The position numbers and the translations under genes are program-made. The notes beneath the pieces are model-generated. The model made no database searches. It had not been told where the DNA came from and was given only the letters and a program-made list of their open reading frames with translations. From an uncultured Dysgonomonas sp. (GTDB lineage Bacteria > Bacteroidota > Bacteroidia > Bacteroidales > Dysgonomonadaceae): a stretch of DNA of 64,000 nucleotides. Where the stretch lies: positions 124,001 through 188,000 of the forward strand of contig CALKIV010000028.1 of the NCBI GenBank assembly GCA_937995835.1. The letters run 5' to 3'. This document shows, one piece after another, positions 36,160-45,388 of this stretch (positions within the stretch are counted from its first letter, which is position 1; each line of letters begins with the position of its first letter).

Positions 36160-38226
36160 TTATTCGGTCATCCTCTTAATGATTCCGTAAGCAGCTACGA
36201 TACCTCCCTCACCAGCTTTTCTCATATCATCCAAGGCTCTCTCCTTATCTTTGATCTGAAATCTTGCAAGCCCTCGGTTATAGTATGCTTCATAGAAAGA
36301 AGGGTTCTGCTTGATGGCCTCATTATAATCTAGAATAGCACTTCGGAAATCATTCTGAGAGTATTTAATATTTCCTCTATTAAAGTAAGTGTAGGCAAAC
36401 TCAGGATTGAGCTCCACCACTTTGTTATAATTACGGAGAATCAGCTCATACTCCATCTTCGTTGGATCTGCAAAAACAGCTTGTGTTGCAGATATTTGAT
36501 CATTAGGATTCATCACCCCACCTTTACCAATCACACCTGCCTTGCTTTCCACTGCTTCGTAATCAAGAGAGTAGTCTTTTAATTCCAGCTGTTTGCTATA
36601 CACAACCGCCTGACAGAAATACGCTAATGTAAAATTAGGGTCTAGATTGATTGCTTTAGAAAGATCTTGCGCCGAGCTCTGGAAATCTTGAACCAACATG
36701 AAGTCTATGGCTCTAGCAAAATACAGTTTAGCATTCAGAGAGTCTGCTTCTATTTTGCCTGAGAGATTATTTATTGAATTAAAGTGATCATCAATTTGCA
36801 AGGAATTTAAAGGAGCTTCATCATTAGTCAAACGAATTCCTTTTGGCATCATTCCACTTTCGTTGATCGTTTGTATCAATTTACTATAGTAAACTCGTGT
36901 CCTGAGCTCATCTGTTTTTGCATAATAGGTCAATGTGAAAGATGGCTCTAGGTCAATTGAAACATTTTTATTTTGAACCCGACCTCTCCTCTCATTGGTA
37001 TATTTACTTTTTTCTTGCTCAGAGTTATCAGCCACCACCAACAGATTAAATTTATCTAGATCATCATCAGACTCATCTCTAGTTTTGTTCTTTCTGTCTT
37101 CGGCTTTCTTATCCTCAGCCTTTTTGTCATAGTTTTTAAGTGCCAGAAGTTCTATATTTCTACCAGCCTCATAATCTTGTTCGGCTCCTTTGAGGTCTTT
37201 CTTTTCTCGCTTGATCTGCGCTCTTGCATAATAACCTTCAAAATAATCAGGATATTTTTCAAGAATTCGATTCACATCTTCAATGGCCCCATCATAGTCG
37301 GCAGTAGCAGTTCTCAGAAATGCCCTATTGTAGATAGCCATATAGTTGTTCGGTTCAAACCTAAGCACCACATCAAAGTCCTCGATAGCATTATTATTGT
37401 CTCCAACCTGTGCACGCAAAAGACCTCGATTGAAACGTCCTATTATGTTGTTTGGATCAGATTCCACCACCTTGTCGTAGTCAGCCATTGCTCCACGTAG
37501 ATCATTGGTAGAATATTTGACCAATCCTCGATTGATATAATTCCCTATGGCTAGTGGGTCCAGATTGATCGCCTCATTCAAGTCAACCAAGGCGCTATCA
37601 TATTGCTGTGTGTGAAAATACAAGACACCTCGCATCCCATAGGGTTGAGCATCATACTTATTCAGATTTACAGCATAGTTGAAATTATCAAAGGCTTTAA
37701 GAGTATCGCCACTCTCGGTATACATTGCCCCTTTGACAAGATAGCCTTGGGAATATTTGGGATGTAGTTCTGTCAGTTGATTCAGTGCTGTTTCAGCCTC
37801 TGCATACTCCTTCAACTGCATATGTACGATACCTGTATTGATCAAAGAAAAGCGATCATGAGGATTGGAATTTAAGGCTTTATTATAATCCTCTAAGGCC
37901 TCTTTATATTTTTCTTGCCCTTGCCTAGCATCAGCTCTCAACTGATAAGCACGTGTCATAAAAGGATTTCGCTCAACGGCAAGCGTACAATCATCTTCAG
38001 TCCCCTTAAGGTCTTCAAGATAATATTTAGCTACAGCTCTAAAAAAATAAGGTTCAGCCAAATAAGGCTTCGCCTGTATTACTTGGTTGAAATATTGAAT
38101 AGCAAGTATATAGTCTTCGTAATATAGGGCATTACGCCCTATTATCATTACTCTGTCAGTATTTATTTGTGCACTAATGTTTAAGTAACAAACAAGAGAC
38201 AGTATGATAGTCAGCAATTTTTTCAC
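36160..38226 (-). CDS. Large exported TPR-repeat protein
   Basis: A 688-residue protein with signal peptide ending at 'NISAQ' (residue 20). More than ten tetratricopeptide repeats follow in two blocks: about 25-375 (units such as 'AYQLRADARQGQEKYKEALEDYNKAL' type) and about 485-685. The blocks are separated by a highly charged Lys/Asp/Glu linker near 375-400 and an uncharacterised region to about 485. TPR arrays act as protein-binding scaffolds; in the periplasm of Bacteroidetes they are often linked to envelope assembly. It lies 105 bases downstream of the wzc-like gene on the same strand, with its own -7 box, so it may be partly co-expressed with it. Confidence 0.88.
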   Translation of the reverse strand: MKKLLTIILSLVCYLNISAQINTDRVMIIGRNALYYEDYILAIQYFNQVIQAKPYLAEPYFFRAVAKYYLEDLKGTEDDCTLAVERNPFMTRAYQLRADARQGQEKYKEALEDYNKALNSNPHDRFSLINTGIVHMQLKEYAEAETALNQLTELHPKYSQGYLVKGAMYTESGDTLKAFDNFNYAVNLNKYDAQPYGMRGVLYFHTQQYDSALVDLNEAINLDPLAIGNYINRGLVKYSTNDLRGAMADYDKVVESDPNNIIGRFNRGLLRAQVGDNNNAIEDFDVVLRFEPNNYMAIYNRAFLRTATADYDGAIEDVNRILEKYPDYFEGYYARAQIKREKKDLKGAEQDYEAGRNIELLALKNYDKKAEDKKAEDRKNKTRDESDDDLDKFNLLVVADNSEQEKSKYTNERRGRVQNKNVSIDLEPSFTLTYYAKTDELRTRVYYSKLIQTINESGMMPKGIRLTNDEAPLNSLQIDDHFNSINNLSGKIEADSLNAKLYFARAIDFMLVQDFQSSAQDLSKAINLDPNFTLAYFCQAVVYSKQLELKDYSLDYEAVESKAGVIGKGGVMNPNDQISATQAVFADPTKMEYELILRNYNKVVELNPEFAYTYFNRGNIKYSQNDFRSAILDYNEAIKQNPSFYEAYYNRGLARFQIKDKERALDDMRKAGEGGIVAAYGIIKRMTE

Positions 38227-38264
38227 AGGTTCGGATAATATTATATGTTTATATTACTAACAGA

Positions 38265-38272
38265 CAAATATA
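38265..38272 (-). promoter_or_regulatory. -7 element (TATATTTG on minus strand) of the TPR gene
   Basis: Consensus match 38 bases before the ATG; no TTTG at the -33 spacing. Confidence 0.45.
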
Positions 38273-38331
38273 TAAATTATACTTAGACTAAGAATATAGA
38301 GACATACAACATGGTCTCCTTTTAATTTTTT

Positions 38332-40731
38332 TTAGTTTTCATAATAATCGTCATGATAGTATGAGTTTCTCTTCAGATAATATGATTTATCACCATAATA
38401 CCTTGATGTTCCATAGTAGCCTTCTCGTCCTTTTACGTCATTGAACACTAGAGCCATATTATCAATTCCATCATATCGCATCTGCGATACAACGCTCTTG
38501 AAGAATGATTTGTTGGTTTTTGCTCTACGCACAACAAATAGAGTAACATCCACAAGTTTAGCTAGAATATATGCATCTGACACAAGCCCAACAGGGCTAC
38601 AGTCAACCACCACATAGTCATATTTTTCTTGCAAGATCTTTAACAAATCTTGCGTTTTCTTCGTTTTGATAAGCTCACTCGGATTAGGAGGCAAGGTTCC
38701 GGCAGTAATAATATCGAAACCGTAATCTGGATGTGAGATAGTTATCTCATCTAATGTCACTTGTCCAATCAGATAGTTAGAGACTCCTCGTTGAGCTTCT
38801 ATCTTCAAGGTTTTTGCCACTGATGGACGGCGCAAGTCAAGGTCAATAACAACTACTTTTTTGCCCATCAACTGATAGACAGAAGCCATATTTACAGCAA
38901 TGAAAGTTTTTCCATCTGCAGGCTCTGATGATGTTACCAGCGTTGTAATCTTGTTTTCTCGCTGTGCCAGATACTCCACCCGAACCCTCATACTTCGGAA
39001 TGATTCGGCAAAACTGGACTTGGGATAGTTTTTGACAAGAACCACTCCTCGACTCAATTTTTTAGCCACATTCTCAATGGCCGCAATAACAGTCAATCCA
39101 GACAGTTTTTCGCATTCTTCTTTCGACGCTATTGTAAAATTCAGCACCTCTTCTTTTAGGACAATGAAGATAAAAGGCAGAATAAGAGCGAACATCAAAT
39201 GTGACATCACATTCTGCGACAATACTCCTCCATTCCACGCTCCTCCAGTTTGTCGAGGGGCTTCCCAGATTTCATTATCAGGTACATTGGACTCTTTTTG
39301 CAAGAGAGCTTCATTTCGCATTTGTCTGAGATATTGGTCATATCTTTCATATGCGTTATACTCATTCTGATACATTAAGAGGTCTCGTTCCTGAGATGGG
39401 AGATTATTTATTTTAAGTTCTAATAATTCATACTTGTCAACGAGTTGATCTTTTCTACGTTGCAATACGTTTTGTTGAATCTGAATATATTCTAAAATAT
39501 TAGTACGAGCCTCATTCACTTCATTGACTTTCTTTTCGTATGCCGGATGCTTGACTCCCATATTTCTATATGAACGCACCAAATTATTGTAAGACTCTAC
39601 ATAACCTGGAAGTGCACCCAAAGTTTCTATTCCTGCAAAACCAAGTGGCAGCACAAGCTCTTTATCCTCAAGTATTCCCTCTGTAACAGTCTGCGTCATC
39701 AATAAAAGTGTTCTTTCGATCACAGCCAACTGTCCTTTCTCCTGATCAGCTGTTTCTATCTCATGACGAAGTCCGGGTGACGTCACCTCATATACTCCGG
39801 TAAAACGCTGAAACTCATTCAAGCTGATTCTAGAAATCACCAAGGAATCATTAACAATCTTCAACTGTTTATCTATAAATGAGATTGTCAGATCAGCACG
39901 TTCGTTTTTTAAGTGAAGATTGTACTTCTGGAATTCATCTAACAGCACCCTCAAATAGTCCACATCTCTTTGAGGTACCGGCCCTGACATAGAAACGCTC
40001 ATTGCATTAGAATCTTTGCTAGGCGTTGACCCTACCCTTCCGTGGAACATTCCCATCAAACTACCTTTAGTAAGAAGCCTAAAGGAAAAAGGGGTAAAGT
40101 TATCAGTATAGTTACCGGTTTTCGATAGTTTTATTTTAAAGAAGTCCTTATCCTCAATCACTCTTCCATAAGGAACTTTGATAGAGTATGGTTTTAAGCC
40201 TGTTTTTTCATCACCTTCATAATATATACGACAATTATTCTCATCAACAGGAGCAACGTTGAACGAGCGGCTATACCCCAAGTCTGTTGCATAATAGATC
40301 GTATCCACCTGAACAGGTTTAGATGAGTATATGTTTAGTGTCTTGAAACGATCTGTCACGAAATAATCCACATACATGCTGTGAGGCAAGGAGCTGACTG
40401 TTCTTTCCGTCATTTCATGCGAACTAAGAACAACTCCTAGATTCTTCGCATTACGAAGAATTGTCCCCATGTCAACAGCTCCACCCGTTATCCTTGAGTT
40501 ACCACGTGCTTCAAGCATCAAAAGTGCACTCACGCTATACTGTGGCACCCATGATTTATTTTCTAAATGAGCAATAAACCAGAAAAGAGGTACTGTGAAA
40601 GCAAATAAATACCAGTTCTTCAAAAGGCGATAAAACCAAAGGACGAAATCGAACTTGAATGTCGTTTTTGATTTTATTTCCTCAAAATAAGGGTCATTTA
40701 CTAATATAGTAGGTTTATTATCATCCATCAT
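38332..40731 (-). CDS. Wzc-type polysaccharide co-polymerase / tyrosine autokinase
   Basis: A 799-residue inner-membrane protein. Membrane segments flank a large periplasmic Wzz/coiled-coil domain: one near residues 37-55 ('LFAFTVPLFWFIAH') and one near 505-525 ('LMFALILPFIFIVL'). The cytoplasmic BY-kinase domain has Walker A 'SSEPADGKTF' near 601-610 (the usual PGEGKT has become PADGKT), Walker A' 'VVVIDLDLRRPSV' and Walker B 'YDYVVVDCSPVG'. The tail is five YY pairs (ten tyrosines in the last 28 residues), the autophosphorylation cluster. It controls chain length and export of a capsule or exopolysaccharide with the two Wza-like lipoproteins encoded just upstream. No glycosyltransferases are nearby. 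Confidence 0.95.
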   Translation of the reverse strand: MMDDNKPTILVNDPYFEEIKSKTTFKFDFVLWFYRLLKNWYLFAFTVPLFWFIAHLENKSWVPQYSVSALLMLEARGNSRITGGAVDMGTILRNAKNLGVVLSSHEMTERTVSSLPHSMYVDYFVTDRFKTLNIYSSKPVQVDTIYYATDLGYSRSFNVAPVDENNCRIYYEGDEKTGLKPYSIKVPYGRVIEDKDFFKIKLSKTGNYTDNFTPFSFRLLTKGSLMGMFHGRVGSTPSKDSNAMSVSMSGPVPQRDVDYLRVLLDEFQKYNLHLKNERADLTISFIDKQLKIVNDSLVISRISLNEFQRFTGVYEVTSPGLRHEIETADQEKGQLAVIERTLLLMTQTVTEGILEDKELVLPLGFAGIETLGALPGYVESYNNLVRSYRNMGVKHPAYEKKVNEVNEARTNILEYIQIQQNVLQRRKDQLVDKYELLELKINNLPSQERDLLMYQNEYNAYERYDQYLRQMRNEALLQKESNVPDNEIWEAPRQTGGAWNGGVLSQNVMSHLMFALILPFIFIVLKEEVLNFTIASKEECEKLSGLTVIAAIENVAKKLSRGVVLVKNYPKSSFAESFRSMRVRVEYLAQRENKITTLVTSSEPADGKTFIAVNMASVYQLMGKKVVVIDLDLRRPSVAKTLKIEAQRGVSNYLIGQVTLDEITISHPDYGFDIITAGTLPPNPSELIKTKKTQDLLKILQEKYDYVVVDCSPVGLVSDAYILAKLVDVTLFVVRRAKTNKSFFKSVVSQMRYDGIDNMALVFNDVKGREGYYGTSRYYGDKSYYLKRNSYYHDDYYEN

Positions 40732-40751
40732 CTAGATCTGTTCCATTTGTT

Positions 40752-41519
40752 TTAAAACTTGTACTTCGACACCACAAACAAAGTTGTCAGAGGCACTAAA
40801 ACCATGTTGACAAAGGCACTAATAGAGGTTACATTAAAGAATGCATTCTTGTTCGTAGAGAAATAGATCACATCATTAGGCTTAATGTAATAAAATTGCG
40901 ACTCTACAACCTCTTGTGTTCTCAAGTCAAACTCTTTTATGATATCATGCCCATCTGCTCCTCTTCTGATTATCTTCACTCGGCTTAAATCCATCTTCCC
41001 AGTTGTTTGACCGGAAACAGCCAGAGCTTGATAGATAGTCATATTCTCTTTATATACTCGATACTCTCCTTGCTTATCATTAGCATAAACATAGAACATA
41101 TTATTGAGAAGAGTAATTTTCACTTGCGCATCAACAATAGACTCACGCATCACATCTTGAATCTTAATCTCAGCTTCTTGAATCGTCAGACCAATGACCT
41201 CTACTGATCCAAAGAATGGAATAATAATAGTTCCATCCTCATAAACAACAAGTCCTAAACCTCTTGAATCAGCTACATTACTAGAGATTACAGTATTGAA
41301 CATGTTTCTAGTTTCTTCATCTGCCGTAGAGATCTTACATGCTATATTATCTCTAACAGACAACCTATATTCCTCAAACTGTTGCAACCTATAACTTGCT
41401 GTATCTATAGGAATATTATGCTGCATATAGTTCGTTTCTTCACTTGATATGCATGAAGAGAAAATCACTATCAAGAGAAATGATAGTATTGCAACACAAT
41501 ATAATATCAATCTCTGCAT
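40752..41519 (-). CDS. Wza-like polysaccharide export lipoprotein (second copy)
   Basis: A 255-residue outer-membrane lipoprotein (lipobox FSSC, Cys23). A poly-export domain covers about residues 50-150 ('GTIIIPFFGSVEVIGLTIQEAE'), then an SLBB-like domain ('GEYRVYKENMTIYQALAVSG', 'YIKPNDVIYFSTNK'). The C-terminal hydrophobic segment ('ISAFVNMVLVPLTTLFVV') could be the amphipathic or membrane-spanning helix. It lies 20 bases before the wzc-like gene and 1 base after its paralogue. Confidence 0.92.
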   Translation of the reverse strand: MQRLILYCVAILSFLLIVIFSSCISSEETNYMQHNIPIDTASYRLQQFEEYRLSVRDNIACKISTADEETRNMFNTVISSNVADSRGLGLVVYEDGTIIIPFFGSVEVIGLTIQEAEIKIQDVMRESIVDAQVKITLLNNMFYVYANDKQGEYRVYKENMTIYQALAVSGQTTGKMDLSRVKIIRRGADGHDIIKEFDLRTQEVVESQFYYIKPNDVIYFSTNKNAFFNVTSISAFVNMVLVPLTTLFVVSKYKF

Positions 41520-41520
41520 C

Positions 41521-42345
41521 CTAGAATAATTTAAATGCCATTACTAATATAGATGTGAAAGAAGTAATTAGACCAAAGAAGCCTAGGAAGGAGTTTGTAG
41601 CTCCAAAGAACTTGGCTTTTGCTTGTGGAAAGTAAATCACATCGTTGGGCTGTATGTAGTAAAACTCTGTATTGACAATATCTTTGCTTCTCAAATCAAA
41701 TGTCTTCACCTGAGTTCCTCCATTCACTTGTCGAAGGATGGTCACACTATTTCTTTTAGAATAATCGCTAAGATTACCTGCGATAGACAAAGCCTGAAAG
41801 ATCGTCATATTATTAGATTTCATCTCCACACGTCTTGAACCTGAATCGCCAATCACACTAAAGAAATTATTCCTAAGTGTAACATTTACAGAGGCATGCT
41901 CACTCAACTCCTGAATTCTACTAGTAATCAACTTACGTGCCTCCAACAGGGTTAGATCAGCCACATAAATACGTCCTAGATAAGGAAAATTGATAGTCCC
42001 GTCAGCATAAACAGGTATTGGTGTCACATTTCTAGTTCCCTCTTCCGCTCTTACACCTCCCCATGCAGAAAGATCATCTAAACGATTGGAAACCATAGAC
42101 GGGGTGTAGCCTTGAAACAACTTAGAAGTTTCTGTATCCTCCTGATCCCAAAGGTAGACAACGATCTGCAAAAGGTCTCCAGGGATAATACGATATTCGT
42201 CTGGAGGAGGAATGGTGCTATAATCTTTTTTTATGTCTTGCAGGAGGTTTGTGTCTTTACTTGTCACACAAGAAGAAAAAAAAGCAACTGTTAATATAAA
42301 AAAAACAGTTATCTGAAAAACACCCCTTACTCTTCTCCCAATCAT
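41521..42345 (-). CDS. Wza-like polysaccharide export lipoprotein (first copy)
   Basis: A 274-residue lipoprotein (lipobox FSSC, Cys26) paralogous to the next gene. It has 'EYRIIPGDLLQIVVYLWD' (poly-export domain start), 'GTINFPYLGRIYVADLTLLEAR', an SLBB-like block with 'NMTIFQALSIAGN', and 'YYIQPNDVIYFPQAKAKF', with a terminal hydrophobic helix. Two tandem copies suggest a mixed or two-step outer-membrane portal. It starts 2 bases after the def stop, so the export genes are read through from ruvX-def. Confidence 0.92.
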   Translation of the reverse strand: MIGRRVRGVFQITVFFILTVAFFSSCVTSKDTNLLQDIKKDYSTIPPPDEYRIIPGDLLQIVVYLWDQEDTETSKLFQGYTPSMVSNRLDDLSAWGGVRAEEGTRNVTPIPVYADGTINFPYLGRIYVADLTLLEARKLITSRIQELSEHASVNVTLRNNFFSVIGDSGSRRVEMKSNNMTIFQALSIAGNLSDYSKRNSVTILRQVNGGTQVKTFDLRSKDIVNTEFYYIQPNDVIYFPQAKAKFFGATNSFLGFFGLITSFTSILVMAFKLF

Positions 42346-42347
42346 TT

Positions 42348-42902
42348 CTATCTTACAATTTTGGTCTTATACGAAGTCCCTACTTTTCCTTTCACCATAT
42401 TATTCAGCTTGCTTTTAAGCAATTGCCTGCGAATAGCAGAAAGCTTATCTACAAACAAGATGCCATCTATATGGTCATATTCATGTTGAATACACCTTGA
42501 GAAAAACTCACTAAACTCTTCATCATGTTTAACAAAGTTTTCGTCCATATATTGTATTCTGATTGTTTCTTCTCTCTCCACAGTCTCATGAATGCCCGGC
42601 AAGCTCAAACATCCTTCTTCCAATTTCACCATTTCACCTTTACGCTCAACGATTTGTGGATTGATAAATACTTTCTTGAATCCCCCATATTGAGGATTAT
42701 CCTCCGCCAATGGCTCTAGATCTACCACAAAAAGCCTGATATCCAAACCTATTTGTGGAGCAGCCAAGCCAATTCCATCAGCGGCATACATTGTCTCGAA
42801 CATATTATCGATTAACTGCTTAAGATTAGGATAATCAGCATCGATATCTTTACAAACTTTTCTTAGTACTGGTTGACCGTATAAATATATTGGTAAGATC
42901 AT
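42348..42902 (-). CDS. def: Peptide deformylase
   Basis: A 184-residue cytoplasmic metalloenzyme removing the formyl group from nascent proteins. The three motifs are intact: '[10 protein letters not shown]', 'EEGCLSLP' (metal-binding Cys) and 'QHEYDHIDG' (HExxH). It is 9 bases after ruvX and 2 before the Wza-like gene, so it sits in one operon. A second deformylase with a lipoprotein signal is encoded at 45389, so this is the housekeeping copy. Confidence 0.97.
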   Translation of the reverse strand: MILPIYLYGQPVLRKVCKDIDADYPNLKQLIDNMFETMYAADGIGLAAPQIGLDIRLFVVDLEPLAEDNPQYGGFKKVFINPQIVERKGEMVKLEEGCLSLPGIHETVEREETIRIQYMDENFVKHDEEFSEFFSRCIQHEYDHIDGILFVDKLSAIRRQLLKSKLNNMVKGKVGTSYKTKIVR

Positions 42903-42911
42903 ATAATATTA

Positions 42912-43340
42912 TTACTCTCTGTTTCTAAATTTCAAACTTTCCATGTAGTCTTGCAAAATGATTGTAGCACTTATTTCGTCCACAAGTGCCTTATTTTGTC
43001 TATCTTTCTTTTTAAGCCCTCCTGCTAACATTGCTTTTTGTGCCAAAGACGAGGTAAACCTCTCATCGTAAAACTCTATTTTCAGGTCGGGATATATGGC
43101 TTGTAGCTTCTTTACAAAGGGTTGAATATGCTGCATGTTTTCAGAATATTCATTTTTCATTGTTTTAGGAAGACCAACCACTACACAATCAACCTCTTCC
43201 TTTTCAAGATATTCCTTGAAAAAGTCGAAAATTTTATGTGTAGGCACAGTAGTCAGCCCATTTGCTATAATCTGCAATGAATCAGACACTGCTACTCCTG
43301 TTCTTTTTGTCCCGTAATCAACGGCCATCAATCGCCCCAT
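42912..43340 (-). CDS. ruvX: Holliday-junction resolvase-like RuvX/YqgF
   Basis: A 142-residue RNase H-fold protein: 'MAVDYGTKRTGVAVSD' (first catalytic Asp), 'CVVVGLPKTMKNEYS', 'EFYDERFTSSLAQKA' (second acidic site) and 'VDEISATIILQDYM' (third). It is linked to 16S rRNA 5'-end processing and to resolution of DNA junctions. It heads the ruvX-def-wza-wza-wzc operon. The -7 box TATCTTTG ends about 9 bases before its ATG, giving a very short leader. Confidence 0.95.
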   Translation of the reverse strand: MGRLMAVDYGTKRTGVAVSDSLQIIANGLTTVPTHKIFDFFKEYLEKEEVDCVVVGLPKTMKNEYSENMQHIQPFVKKLQAIYPDLKIEFYDERFTSSLAQKAMLAGGLKKKDRQNKALVDEISATIILQDYMESLKFRNRE

Positions 43341-43348
43341 AATAGTGC

Positions 43349-43356
43349 CAAAGATA
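43349..43356 (-). promoter_or_regulatory. -7 element (TATCTTTG on minus strand) of the ruvX-def-export operon
   Basis: Consensus TAnnTTTG 8 bases before the ruvX ATG, so the transcript would be nearly leaderless. No TTTG at the -33 spacing. Confidence 0.5.
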
Positions 43357-43477
43357 ACAAAAAACTCTAAAGAGGTTCATTTATTTATAACATTATTCTG
43401 AACAAAGAGTTCCGACAATCTGCAAATTACCTCCCTAGAATATCTACAAGTACAACAACAAATATATTCCCCTAACG

Positions 43478-44251
43478 CTATGCGTCTTTAAGGTGATCAA
43501 AACTTCTACGTTTTAGCTCAAAGTCCTCACCTAAATACTTCTCTTTTACAATTGCATTACTAGCCAACTCTTCAGCCGAACCTTGAAACAAAACTTTCCC
43601 TTCGAAAAGAAGATAAGCCCTATCTGTGATGCTCAAAGTCTCATGCACATTGTGGTCAGTAATCAAAATTCCTATGTTTTTATATTTCAGCTTTGCTACA
43701 ATCTCTTGAATATCTTGCACAGCAATTGGGTCAACTCCTGCAAATGGTTCATCAAGCATGATAAACTTAGGGTCAATTGCTAGACATCGGGCTATCTCTG
43801 CACGCCTACGCTCTCCTCCCGATAGTCTATCCCCTAGATTTTTGCGAACTTTATGCAATCCAAACTCATCAATCAAGCTCTCCAGCTTTTCTTTCTGATA
43901 CTCTTTGGGTTTGTTGGTCATCTCCAATACAGAACGAATATTATCCTCTACGGTCATCTTCCTGAAAATCGAAGCTTCTTGTGCCAAATAACCGATCCCA
44001 CTCTGAGCTCGCTTATACACCGGAAACTTCGTAATCTCCTGATCATTAAGAAATATTTGCCCTTCATTAGGTACAACAAGCCCCACTGTCATATAAAAAG
44101 TAGTGGTCTTCCCGGCCCCGTTAGGTCCTAGAAGTCCCACTATTTCTCCTTGTTTTACTTCAATGGAAACATCATTGACCACAGTACGAGCCCCATACCT
44201 CTTAACCAAACCACTGGTGCTGAGCACCATACTCTTTTGTCCTTGTCCCAT
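43478..44251 (-). CDS. lptB: LPS export ABC transporter ATP-binding protein LptB
   Basis: A 257-residue ABC ATPase: Walker A 'GPNGAGKTT' at 42-50, signature 'LSGGERRRAEIARCLA' near 144-159, Walker B 'FIMLDEPFAGVDP' near 163-175, and H-loop 'ITDHNVHETL'. 'GERRRAEIAR' and 'EPFAGVDPIAV' are specific to LptB among ABC proteins. It powers lipopolysaccharide extraction from the inner membrane with LptFG, which are not in this window. It starts 15 bases after the ilvE stop and is likely co-transcribed with it. Confidence 0.95.
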   Translation of the reverse strand: MGQGQKSMVLSTSGLVKRYGARTVVNDVSIEVKQGEIVGLLGPNGAGKTTTFYMTVGLVVPNEGQIFLNDQEITKFPVYKRAQSGIGYLAQEASIFRKMTVEDNIRSVLEMTNKPKEYQKEKLESLIDEFGLHKVRKNLGDRLSGGERRRAEIARCLAIDPKFIMLDEPFAGVDPIAVQDIQEIVAKLKYKNIGILITDHNVHETLSITDRAYLLFEGKVLFQGSAEELASNAIVKEKYLGEDFELKRRSFDHLKDA

Positions 44252-44266
44252 TTAGTAAGTATAAAT

Positions 44267-45286
44267 TTATTCCAAGATTGTCACCCAACCATGAACATCC
44301 GGTTCATCGCCGAGCTGAATTCCTCTGAGTTTATTATATAGCTTAGTGCTGATTTCACCAGCCTCACCATTTTTTGATATAACATAAGAATGCCCCTCGT
44401 CTATATCATCCACTCTAAGCACAGGGCTAATAACAGCGGCTGTGCCCACTTGCCCTGCCTCTTCAAGCGTTGCAAGCTCTTCAACTCCCATTTGCCTACG
44501 CTCTACTTTTAAGCCCAAATCTTTTGCCAAAACCATCAGGCTATCATTGGTAATAGATGGCAATATAGAGGGAGAAAGTGGTGTAATATATGTATTGTTT
44601 TTTATTCCGAAAAAATTAGCTGGACCACATTCATCGATATATTTTTTCTCTTTTGCATCAAGATACAAAACAGCAGAATATCCCTTTTCCTTCGCCATAT
44701 TCCCCGGAACAAGGCTCGCAGCATAATTACCTCCGATCTTAATTGTTCCTGTTCCCAATGGAGCAGCACGGTCGTAACCTCTAAAAATGGCGATAGGTGT
44801 CGGCTTAAATCCTTCTTTGAAATATGGACCAACCGGCGACACAAACACCACGAACAAGTAGTCTGTTGCTGGTTTAACACCTATACCTGCAGTTGTTCCA
44901 ATCAGCAATGGACGAATATAGAGAGAAGCCCCACTTCCATAAGGAGGAATAAAACGCTCGTTTAACTTCACAACCTTCTTTACAGATTCCACGAAAGTAT
45001 CAACTGGCAACTCAGCCATCATCACCCCACGTGAAGAAGCTTGGAGACGTTTAGCATTTTCTTCTAATCTGAAAATCCTAACTTTTCCATCTTTCCCTCT
45101 AAAAGCCTTCAGACCCTCAAAAGCCTCTTGCCCATAATGCAAACAAGTAGCCGCCATATGGAGGTTGATGTGCTCTGAAGTGCTTTCCGTAGGAGCACTC
45201 CATTTTCCATCTTTATACTCACTTCTAACGTTGTAATCCGTCTTAACATACCCGAAGGACAAATTTGCCCAATCTAGTGCTTCCAT
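44267..45286 (-). CDS. ilvE: Branched-chain amino-acid aminotransferase
   Basis: A 339-residue fold-type IV PLP enzyme interconverting Leu, Ile and Val with their keto acids. The PLP lysine is in 'GTIKIGGNYAASL' (near residue 182), with 'HYGQEAFEGLKAFRGKDG' (near 51-68) and 'DECGPANFFGIKNNTYITP'. Length and layout match the long (BcaT-II) bacterial class. A -7 box lies 28 bases upstream. Confidence 0.96.
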   Translation of the reverse strand: MEALDWANLSFGYVKTDYNVRSEYKDGKWSAPTESTSEHINLHMAATCLHYGQEAFEGLKAFRGKDGKVRIFRLEENAKRLQASSRGVMMAELPVDTFVESVKKVVKLNERFIPPYGSGASLYIRPLLIGTTAGIGVKPATDYLFVVFVSPVGPYFKEGFKPTPIAIFRGYDRAAPLGTGTIKIGGNYAASLVPGNMAKEKGYSAVLYLDAKEKKYIDECGPANFFGIKNNTYITPLSPSILPSITNDSLMVLAKDLGLKVERRQMGVEELATLEEAGQVGTAAVISPVLRVDDIDEGHSYVISKNGEAGEISTKLYNKLRGIQLGDEPDVHGWVTILE

Positions 45287-45313
45287 TGCTTTTGTATTTT
45301 ATAGTTATTCTTA

Positions 45314-45321
45314 CAAAAATA
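45314..45321 (-). promoter_or_regulatory. -7 element (TATTTTTG on minus strand) of ilvE-lptB
   Basis: Consensus match 27 bases before the ilvE ATG; no TTTG at 19 bases upstream. Confidence 0.45.
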
Positions 45322-45388
45322 TCATTTTTACTCCAAAAAACACATCTTTTTGAAAGAATATAGATACTAATTTAAACTTTTAGCTAAT

